This document shows, one piece after another, positions 1 through 3,996 of a stretch of DNA of 5,986 bases. Position 1 is the stretch's first letter, and each line of letters begins with the position of its first letter. Both the position numbers and the translations under genes were made by a program. The stretch comes from Thermoplasmata archaeon. Lineage in GTDB: Archaea > Thermoplasmatota > Thermoplasmata > Lutacidiplasmatales > UBA184. The stretch covers positions 1 through 5,986 of the forward strand of contig JASHYB010000046.1 of NCBI GenBank assembly GCA_030043255.1, given 5' to 3'. Below the pieces are notes generated by a model. It was not told where the DNA came from. It saw nothing but the letters and a program-made list of their open reading frames with translations, and did not search any database.

Positions 1-340
1 CGAGCACGGCCGCGTCGGCCTGGCTCGTGCCGGTGATCATGTTCTTGACGAAGTCCCGGTGGCCCGGCGCGTCGATGATCGTGAAGTAGTACTTCTGGGT
101 GTCAAACCGCCGGTGCGCGATGTCGATCGTGACGCCGCGCTCGCGCTCCTCCTTGAGGTCGTCCATCACCCAGGCGAACTCGAACGTGGCCTTGCCCTTC
201 GACTCGGCCTCCTGACGGTACTTGTCGATCTCCTCCTGGCGGATGTAGCCGGTATCGAGGAGCAAGCGGCCGACCGTCGTGGACTTGCCGTGGTCGACGT
301 GGCCGATGAAGACGATGTTCAGGTGGGGCTTCTGTGCCAT
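1..340 (-). CDS. tuf: Translation elongation factor 1-alpha, N-terminal 113 residues (partial)
   Basis: GTPase that delivers aminoacyl-tRNA to the ribosomal A site in the cytoplasm. The gene runs off the left edge, so only the first part of the GTP-binding domain is present. Seen: MAQKPHLNIVFIGHVDHGKS with the P-loop at residues 13-20, the switch I segment RERGVTID at 66-73 with the conserved Thr71, and the G3 motif DAPGH at 90-94. The insert between P-loop and switch I (YIRQEEIDKYRQEAESKGK, about 32-50) is typical of archaeal/eukaryotic EF-1A and absent from bacterial EF-Tu, which places the genome in Archaea. The start is the ATG at 340, the first methionine before the conserved MAxKPHLN segment. 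A TATA box lies about 40 bp upstream. A GGAG lies about 10 nt before the ATG, but the predicted leader is so short that it may not be used. The family is certain. Confidence 0.97.
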   Translation of the reverse strand, partial: MAQKPHLNIVFIGHVDHGKSTTVGRLLLDTGYIRQEEIDKYRQEAESKGKATFEFAWVMDDLKEERERGVTIDIAHRRFDTQKYYFTIIDAPGHRDFVKNMITGTSQADAAVL

Positions 341-374
341 GTACGCGATGCTCCGCGCGCGGCCAGAAAGTGCC

Positions 375-384
375 CCTATATAGG
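375..384 (-). promoter_or_regulatory. TATA box of the EF-1A gene
   Basis: The minus strand reads AAGTCCTATATAGGGG here. TATATA lies at 377-382 inside a perfect 10-bp palindrome (CCTATATAGG). Archaeal transcription usually starts about 25 bp downstream of the TATA centre, which would be near 354 and give a leader of roughly 14 nt before the ATG at 340. It is the cleanest TATA element in the window, as expected for a highly expressed gene. Confidence 0.75.
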
Positions 385-388
385 ACTT

Positions 389-408
389 ATCGAGAGCTCT
401 CTCTCGAT
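389..408. repeat. 20-bp inverted repeat just upstream of the EF-1A core promoter
   Basis: Arms ATCGAGAG (389-396) and CTCTCGAT (401-408) are perfect inverted copies separated by CTCT. A nested 10-bp palindrome GAGAGCTCTC lies at 392-401. The element adjoins the upstream (BRE) side of the EF-1A TATA box, the position where archaeal activators commonly bind. It could be a regulator site. No protein can be named for it. Confidence 0.5.
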
Positions 409-458
409 GAACCGTCGCCGATGCACGACGAAGGTCCTCCGTACCGACGCGACGCGTT

Positions 459-474
459 CGCTCCCGGAGGAGCG
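459..474 (-). other. Short hairpin between the VOC gene and EF-1A
   Basis: CGCTCC and GGAGCG form a 6-bp stem around a CGGA loop, with three more possible pairs outside (452-454 with 476-478). It lies about 70 nt past the VOC stop codon on the transcribed strand. No T-rich run follows it, so its use as a terminator is doubtful. The rest of the 341-542 gap shows no gene that I can support. Confidence 0.25.
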
Positions 475-542
475 TCGTGGATCCCGGCCGTGGCGAACTC
501 GGGACCGATACCGGGGAGTCTCGAGGACCGGCCCGATCGACC

Positions 543-959
543 CTAGCCCTCGGGCATCAGCGAGATCTCGTTCCCGTCGAGGTCCCGGATGGTCGCGTAG
601 CTCCCCCACTCGGCCTTGGTCGGTCCCTCGGTGAACTCGACCCCGCGTGCCTTCAAGGCGGCGCAGCCGCCCTCGAAGTCTTTGCCGGGCAGCAGGAGCA
701 GGATGCCCGAGTTGCCGGGCTCGAGCTCGGACGCGGGGTCGTCGCCCGTCGGCTGGCAGAGGTGGAGGGCACCGGACTGCCCCTTCCGGCCCACTGTGAT
801 CCAATGTTCCTCGTGCGCGATGACCTCCAAGCCCAGTCGCTGGGTGTACCAGTCCAGCGCCCGGTGGGCGTCGGACACGACGACGGCCACGCTCGCGAAT
901 CGTGGCTGCGGCGGGCGCTCGGTCTTCGACTTCTCCTCGGCGGACTTTCGTGGCGGCAT
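543..959 (-). CDS. VOC superfamily (glyoxalase/bleomycin-resistance fold) protein
   Basis: A 138-residue single-chain VOC protein with two paired beta-alpha-beta-beta-beta modules. Seen: a charged, probably disordered N-terminus (1-20), the first module FASVAVVVSDAHRALDWYTQ at 21-40 continuing RLGLEV, and the characteristic end SYATIRDLDGNEISLMPEG (120-138). Family metal ligands would be His66 (GALHLC) and Glu131 (GNEI). The usual N-terminal histidine position aligns with Ser23, so the metal site may be incomplete or absent. The substrate is unknown. Family members include dioxygenases, isomerases, glutathione-linked enzymes and ligand-binding resistance proteins, and length alone does not separate them. 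The ATG at 959 is preceded by a good Shine-Dalgarno sequence. The gene is divergent from padR and about 200 bp upstream of EF-1A on the same strand. Confidence 0.85.
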   Translation of the reverse strand: MPPRKSAEEKSKTERPPQPRFASVAVVVSDAHRALDWYTQRLGLEVIAHEEHWITVGRKGQSGALHLCQPTGDDPASELEPGNSGILLLLPGKDFEGGCAALKARGVEFTEGPTKAEWGSYATIRDLDGNEISLMPEG

Positions 960-965
960 TGCGGA

Positions 966-973
966 CCTCCTTC
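966..973 (-). promoter_or_regulatory. Shine-Dalgarno sequence of the VOC gene
   Basis: The minus strand reads AAGGAGGT followed by six bases and the ATG at 959. This near-perfect anti-16S match fixes the VOC start. It contrasts with padR on the other side, which appears to be leaderless. Confidence 0.75.
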
Positions 974-1076
974 GACCCGAGCCGCACGGGCCTCGTCATG
1001 GCTGCGCCGAGGTGGTGAAACACTCGAGCGGGGTTGGAGCGCGGTCGGGAAGGAAGACTCCGCCGGTGAGCAACCG

Positions 1077-1082
1077 TTATAT
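1077..1082 (+). promoter_or_regulatory. TATA box of the padR operon
   Basis: TTATAT, preceded by the BRE-like GCAACCG (1070-1076), is the most AT-rich hexamer upstream of padR. Its centre is about 29 bp before the ATG at 1109. Transcription would therefore begin at or within a few bases of the start codon, giving a leaderless or nearly leaderless mRNA. This agrees with the absence of a Shine-Dalgarno sequence before padR. Confidence 0.6.
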
Positions 1083-1110
1083 CGGAAAACCGATATCGAT
1101 ATTCCGATAT
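1079..1110. promoter_or_regulatory. 32-bp near-perfect palindromic operator over the padR promoter
   Basis: The 32-bp segment matches its own reverse complement at 28 of 32 positions (14 of 16 pairs), centred between 1094 and 1095. Nested inside are ATATCGG-AAAA-CCGATAT (1079-1096), the perfect 10-mer ATATCGATAT (1093-1102) and a further CCGATAT at 1104-1110. The site begins in the TATA box and ends on the first two bases of the padR start codon. Binding here would block both TBP/TFB and the transcription start. Autoregulation by PadR is the obvious inference, since PadR proteins often repress their own operon. Two side-by-side dimers would fit the length. A minus-strand TATA-like GATATAAC (about 1076-1083) means the site could also affect the divergent VOC gene. 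Confidence 0.7.
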
Positions 1111-1564
1111 GTGGGCGCACGGCTGGGGATCGCGGCACCGGCGGGGGCTCCGGGTCTGGGTCCTGCATTGTCTCGAGCAGGGTCCGATGACCGGAGCGGA
1201 ACTGATCGCCCAGATCGATCGCATGACGATGGGCTGGTGGCGCCCGTCGCCCGGCTCGATCTACCCGCTGCTCGAGGAGTTCGAGCAGGAGAAGCTCGTC
1301 CGCAAGAACGCGGACGGAAAGTACGAGCTCACTGAGGCCGCTCGCGGCGGGCCGGACTGGATGCGCGGCTTTCCCGGAATGTCCGGTCCCCGGAACCCAG
1401 AGGACGCGGTCCGCGAGCTCGAGGCGTACGCGACCTACCTCGAGGACCTCGCCCGGTCCGATCGGGACCGCGTCCACGCGGTCGACGCCCGGTTGCTGGC
1501 GGTCGTACGTCGCCTCGAGACCCTCGCGCGCTCGGGCCCGAGCCCGGCGCGGGGGACCTCGTAA
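1109..1564 (+). CDS. PadR family transcriptional regulator
   Basis: A 151-residue winged-helix DNA-binding repressor of the PadR type. Seen: the N-terminal helix RRGLRVWVLHCLEQGPMTGA (11-30), the recognition helix region ELIAQIDRMTMGWWRPSPGS (31-50) with the hallmark SPGSIYPLL, the wing VRKNADGKYELTEAARGG (64-81), and a C-terminal helical dimerisation region (about 97-141) with a heptad-like charge pattern. The start MWAHGWG at 1109 resembles Trp-rich starts of archaeal PadR proteins, and the TATA spacing supports it. The gene is followed after 18 nt by a small membrane protein, a common arrangement for PadR operons in which the membrane protein is the regulated partner. The ligand is not predictable from sequence. 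Confidence 0.92.
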   Translation: MWAHGWGSRHRRGLRVWVLHCLEQGPMTGAELIAQIDRMTMGWWRPSPGSIYPLLEEFEQEKLVRKNADGKYELTEAARGGPDWMRGFPGMSGPRNPEDAVRELEAYATYLEDLARSDRDRVHAVDARLLAVVRRLETLARSGPSPARGTS

Positions 1565-1582
1565 GGAGGGGAGGACCGGAAG

Positions 1583-1882
1583 ATGCCGAACTGGTCGGAG
1601 TACAACGTCTGGGAACGCGGAGAAGGTCTGTGGCGCGGACTGCGTCGTCGGATCGCCGCGACGTTCGCGCTCGTCGCCGGAGGATTCGCCGCACTCGTCC
1701 TGTACGCGGCGTTCCTCGCGGCCCGCTTCGCCTGGTACGAGAACCTCGCCGTGATCCTGTCCGCGCTCGTGCTCATCCCGGCGTCGATCGTGGTGATGTG
1801 GCTCCTCTGGGGACTCTCGCTCCATCGCCGGTTCGCTCCGGACGAGACGTTCGGCCCGTTCGACCCGTTCGATCCCTGGTAG
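1583..1882 (+). CDS. Small two-helix membrane protein, PadR operon partner
   Basis: A 99-residue protein of unknown function. Seen: an aromatic, charged N-terminus (MPNWSEYNVWERGEGLWRG), the basic stretch RGLRRR (18-23), a first hydrophobic helix at about 24-48, a short WYEN turn, a second helix at about 54-80, then HRR and an acidic, aromatic tail with the repeated unit PFDPFDPW at 92-99. Basic residues at the start of helix 1 and the end of helix 2 suggest that both ends lie in the cytoplasm. A strong purine-rich ribosome site (AAGGAGGGGAGG, 1563-1574) directly follows the padR stop and sits eight nt before the ATG, so it is co-transcribed with padR. No enzyme motif is visible. A role in membrane stress or transport is only a guess from context. 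Confidence 0.8.
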   Translation: MPNWSEYNVWERGEGLWRGLRRRIAATFALVAGGFAALVLYAAFLAARFAWYENLAVILSALVLIPASIVVMWLLWGLSLHRRFAPDETFGPFDPFDPW

Positions 1883-1917
1883 TCCGAACGGACGGCGGCC
1901 CGCGCGGCGCCGCAACC

Positions 1918-1925
1918 GCTTTAGA
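1918..1925 (+). promoter_or_regulatory. Candidate TATA/BRE region of the thioesterase gene
   Basis: GCTTTAGA is preceded by GCAACC (1912-1917), the same BRE-like word seen before padR. Its centre is about 43 bp before the ATG at 1965, which predicts a leader of roughly 17 nt. The element is a weak TATA box, so the call is tentative. Confidence 0.35.
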
Positions 1926-1951
1926 GGGCGGTCCCGTCGGCGGGACCGTCC
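1926..1951 (+). terminator. Strong GC-rich hairpin between the padR operon and the thioesterase gene
   Basis: An 11-bp stem (1926-1936 with 1941-1951, one G-U pair) closes a TCGG loop. The perfect core is CGGTCCCG/CGGGACCG (1929-1936 and 1941-1948). A pyrimidine tract with TCTTTCT (1955-1961) follows. It could end the padR/membrane-protein transcript. Alternatively, since it lies between the candidate TATA box and the expected transcription start of the thioesterase gene, it could act as a DNA operator. Sequence alone does not decide between the two. Confidence 0.45.
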
Positions 1952-1964
1952 CCGTCTTTCTCCC

Positions 1965-2450
1965 ATGCCCGAAGCTCCGGCGGTACCGGTCAGCACGAGC
2001 CGAGCCTCGGTGGTCCGGCTCATGGTACCTACGGATGCGAACTTCACCGGCAACGTCTTTGGCGGTCAGATCCTGTCGGAGGTCGACAAGGTGGCGTACA
2101 TCTCGGCCACCCGCCACGCGAAAGCGAACTGCGTCACCGCCTCGTTCGACCGGGTCGACTTCCACTCACCGGTGCACGTCGGCGACGTCGTGAACTTCGA
2201 GGCCGAGCTCACGTACGTGGGTCGCTCCTCGATGGAGGTCTGGGTCCGGGTGCACTCCGAAGCCGTGACCGGCGGCGGACCCCGGCTGGTGGGCCAGGCG
2301 TACGTGACGATGGTCGCCGTCGACCCGAACGGCCGCCCCGTCCCGGTGCCGCGGCTCGCCCTCCAGACGGGGGAGGAACGGACCCGCTTCGAGCACGGAC
2401 GGTTGCGGATGGAAGAGCGGCGGCGCGGGCGGGCCCCGGCCGGAGGGTGA
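1965..2450 (+). CDS. Hotdog-fold acyl-CoA thioesterase (YciA/ACOT type)
   Basis: Hydrolyses acyl-CoA thioesters to free acid and CoA in the cytoplasm. The protein has 161 residues, about the usual single-hotdog length. Seen: RLMVPTDANFTGNVFGGQIL (18-37), matching the family's N-x-x-G-x-x-FGG loop at the start of the central hotdog helix, with Asp41 in that helix; VTASFDRVDFHSPVHVGD (57-74), the strand and conserved P-V-x-V-G-D turn; TYVGRSSMEVWVRV (83-96); and AYVTMVAVDPNGRPVPVP (112-129). The tail (about 136-161) is Arg/Glu-rich and looks unstructured. The chosen ATG has no clear Shine-Dalgarno sequence, in line with a short-leader transcript. Its stop lies two bases before the aMBF1 ATG, so the two are very likely co-transcribed. 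Chain-length preference cannot be read from sequence. Confidence 0.9.
   Translation: MPEAPAVPVSTSRASVVRLMVPTDANFTGNVFGGQILSEVDKVAYISATRHAKANCVTASFDRVDFHSPVHVGDVVNFEAELTYVGRSSMEVWVRVHSEAVTGGGPRLVGQAYVTMVAVDPNGRPVPVPRLALQTGEERTRFEHGRLRMEERRRGRAPAGG
2442..2447 (+). promoter_or_regulatory. Ribosome binding site that decides the aMBF1 start
   Basis: GGAGGG inside the last thioesterase codons ends five bases before the ATG at 2453. A GTG at 2447 in the same frame would overlap the thioesterase stop but leaves no room for this site. ATG 2453 is therefore preferred. Confidence 0.65.
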
Positions 2451-2452
2451 CG

Positions 2453-2911
2453 ATGCTCTGCGAGATGTGCGGGAAGGATGTGGTCGCGACCGGTCGGATC
2501 CGGATCGAAGGGACCGTGCTCAACCTCTGCGGGGACTGCGCCCGCTTCGGCGAACCCATCGACCCGGTGCCGGCGGCCGCCGCCCCTTCGGGGACCCCCG
2601 CGCGCGGCCCGCCGTCCCCCTCGGGCGGCGCGCGACTCGGAGCGCCGCGGCGTCGGCTCGAGGAACGGGATCTCTACCAGGAGATCGGCGAGCTCGAGCT
2701 CGCGCCCGACTGGGGCCGGCGCGTGCGCGTGGCGCGCGAGGCGCACGCCTGGACGCCCGAGGATCTCGGGAAGAAGCTCAACGAGAAGAAGTCGGTCGTC
2801 CTGAAGATCGAGTCCGGGAACTTCCACCCGCCGGACGCGCTCGTCCGCAAGCTCGAGCACCTCCTCAAGGTACGACTCCGCGCGGACGAGGCGACGAAGC
2901 CGGGGGCGTGA
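2453..2911 (+). CDS. mbf1: Archaeal multiprotein bridging factor 1 (aMBF1), Zn ribbon plus HTH
   Basis: Conserved archaeal transcription/translation-associated protein related to eukaryotic MBF1. The protein has 152 residues. Seen: a zinc ribbon at 1-30 with two pairs CEMC (Cys3, Cys6) and CGDC (Cys26, Cys29); a Pro/Ala/Gly-rich flexible linker at about 36-66; and a Cro/C1-type helix-turn-helix at about 86-142 (DWGRRVRVAREAHAWTPEDL, GKKLNEKKSVVLKIESGNFH, PPDALVRKLEHLLKVRL). The K-S-V-V-x-K-I-E-S-G-x-x-x-P signature in the HTH is typical of MBF1. The short basic/acidic tail is unremarkable. The gene is coupled to the upstream thioesterase and converges with the OTC gene, leaving a 21-base gap with no hairpin. 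The linker is richer in Pro and Gly than the flanking domains and accounts for the local GC peak. Confidence 0.92.
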   Translation: MLCEMCGKDVVATGRIRIEGTVLNLCGDCARFGEPIDPVPAAAAPSGTPARGPPSPSGGARLGAPRRRLEERDLYQEIGELELAPDWGRRVRVAREAHAWTPEDLGKKLNEKKSVVLKIESGNFHPPDALVRKLEHLLKVRLRADEATKPGA

Positions 2912-2932
2912 ACCGACCCGGACCGCGCCGAA

Positions 2933-3895
2933 CTACTTCCGGCGCCGCCGGGCCGGACCGGGTCGGAGCAAAAGCTCGAGGATCGCCTTCTGGCCGTGGA
3001 GCCGGTTCTCGGCCTGGTCCCAGACCGCCGCGCGTGGCCCGTCCATCACGGAGTCCGTGATCTCCTGGCCCCGGTGCGCCGGTAGGTCGTGGAGGACGAA
3101 CGCCTCGGGCCGGGCGAGCGCGACGAGCTCGTCGTCGATGCGGTATCGCTGGAACGCGAGCTGCCGGGCCTTCTCGTCCGCCTCGTCGCCCATCGAGACC
3201 CAGACGTCGGTGTAGAGCGCGTCCGCGCCGCGGGCGGCCTGCTCGGGGGAGGCGGCGAAGGCGAGGTTCGCCCCGGTCCGGTCGCCGAGCGCCCGGGCGG
3301 CCTGCACGACGTTCGGCCGCGGACGGTACGCCTCGGGGATGGCGGCGGTGAGGTCCAGCCCGACCGCCGCGCAGCCGAGCAGCAGGGAGTGCAGCACGTT
3401 GTTGCCGTCGCCGACCCAGGCGAGCCGGCGGCCCCGGAAGCCGCCCGGCCAGCGCTCGCGCAGCGTGAGCAGGTCCGCGACGACCTGGCACGGATGCTCG
3501 AGGTCGTCCAGCGCGTTGATCACGGGCACGGAGGCCCAGCGGGCCAGCTCGGCGACGTTCTCGTGGCGGAACGCCCGGTAGGCGATCGCGTCGACGTAGC
3601 GCGAGAGGACCCGCGCGACGTCGGCGACCGATTCGCGCTGGCCGACCTGGACGTCGGCCGGCGCCAGATAGGTCGCCTGGCCGCCGAGGTCGCGGATCGC
3701 CACCTCGAACGAGGTGCGGGTCCGGGCCGACGGCTTCTCGAACAGGAGCGCGAGGTTCCGGCCCGGGAGCGTCGCCCGCCCCGTCCCGCGCTGGCGCTCG
3801 CTCTTGAGGCGGGCCGCCCGCTCCAGAAGCGACGGCAGCTCCTCGGCGACGTCCGAGATCGACAGCAGGTCGCGCTTGCGGGCCGGTCCGTCCAT
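2933..3895 (-). CDS. argF: Ornithine carbamoyltransferase
   Basis: Transfers the carbamoyl group from carbamoyl phosphate to ornithine to give citrulline, in cytoplasmic arginine synthesis. The 320-residue chain has the normal OTC length. Seen: the carbamoyl-phosphate loop SARTR (56-60, variant of STRTR) in FEKPSARTRTSFEVA, HPCQ at 134-137, the nucleotide-like second domain VGDGNNVLHSLLLGCA, the ornithine loop DVWVSMGDE (230-238), LPAHRGQEITDSVMDGP (271-287) and DQAENRLHGQKAIL (293-306). The SMG loop separates OTC from aspartate carbamoyltransferase. The start is ATG 3895: MDGPARKRDLLSISD begins where family members begin, and in-frame sequence further upstream looks non-coding. An oddity is Asp270 in HDLP, where OTCs normally have the ornithine-contacting cysteine (HCLP). 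The gene is divergent from the thiolase. Confidence 0.93.
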   Translation of the reverse strand: MDGPARKRDLLSISDVAEELPSLLERAARLKSERQRGTGRATLPGRNLALLFEKPSARTRTSFEVAIRDLGGQATYLAPADVQVGQRESVADVARVLSRYVDAIAYRAFRHENVAELARWASVPVINALDDLEHPCQVVADLLTLRERWPGGFRGRRLAWVGDGNNVLHSLLLGCAAVGLDLTAAIPEAYRPRPNVVQAARALGDRTGANLAFAASPEQAARGADALYTDVWVSMGDEADEKARQLAFQRYRIDDELVALARPEAFVLHDLPAHRGQEITDSVMDGPRAAVWDQAENRLHGQKAILELLLRPGPARRRRK

Positions 3896-3917
3896 CGCTC
3901 CGGGTAGAAGCGCGGGC

Positions 3918-3925
3918 GGAAAACC
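3918..3925 (-). promoter_or_regulatory. Candidate TATA-like element of the OTC gene
   Basis: The minus strand reads GGTTTTCC, centred about 26 bp before the A of the OTC ATG. That spacing predicts a leaderless transcript. The element is a poor TATA match but is the most AT-rich stretch at the right distance. Confidence 0.35.
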
Positions 3926-3941
3926 GTCGCGCCGGCGCGAC
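3926..3941. promoter_or_regulatory. Perfect 16-bp palindrome in the OTC/thiolase divergent region
   Basis: GTCGCGCC followed directly by GGCGCGAC is a perfect 16-bp palindrome with no spacer. It lies between the candidate promoters of the two divergent genes, touching the upstream side of the OTC TATA-like element and about 15 bp from that of the thiolase. This position suits an operator serving either gene. GC-rich palindromes arise more easily in a GC-rich genome, so the functional call is moderate. Confidence 0.45.
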
Positions 3942-3955
3942 CGCCTCGTGGCGAA

Positions 3956-3965
3956 CCTTTTCAAG
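3956..3965 (+). promoter_or_regulatory. Candidate promoter of the thiolase-DUF35 operon
   Basis: CCTTTTCAAG, preceded by the BRE-like GCGAA (3951-3955), is centred about 37 bp before the ATG at 3997. Start of transcription would fall near 3986, a leader of about 11 nt. A small stem, GCCGA (3965-3969) with TCGGC (3976-3980), follows it. Confidence 0.35.
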
Positions 3966-3996
3966 CCGACCCGGCTCGGCGACCGAGGCTTCCACG

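Noticed and set aside
425..500. Possible tRNA or small RNA in the gap between VOC and EF-1A, suggested by GC-rich inverted segments
   Set aside because: No cloverleaf, no T-loop GGTTCGA-type sequence and no anticodon arm could be laid out. Only one short hairpin is supported.
334..546. Possible 70-residue small protein in the EF-1A/VOC intergenic region
   Set aside because: It overlaps the EF-1A start and promoter, has no ribosome site, and shows no conserved features.
59..634. Plus-strand open frame over the EF-1A start and the VOC end
   Set aside because: It is antisense to conserved EF-1A codons, and the second half is low-complexity Arg/Ser/Pro. No family resemblance.
653..2053. Long minus-strand open frame of about 466 codons across padR and its neighbours
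   Set aside because: It is Arg/Pro/Ser-rich without any family pattern, crosses the padR operator and promoter, and opposes clearly recognisable genes. Long chance frames are expected at this GC content.
2570..2655. GC-rich, repeat-like stretch inside the aMBF1 gene
   Set aside because: It codes for the Pro/Ala/Gly linker between the zinc ribbon and the HTH. It is not a repeat array or an insertion.
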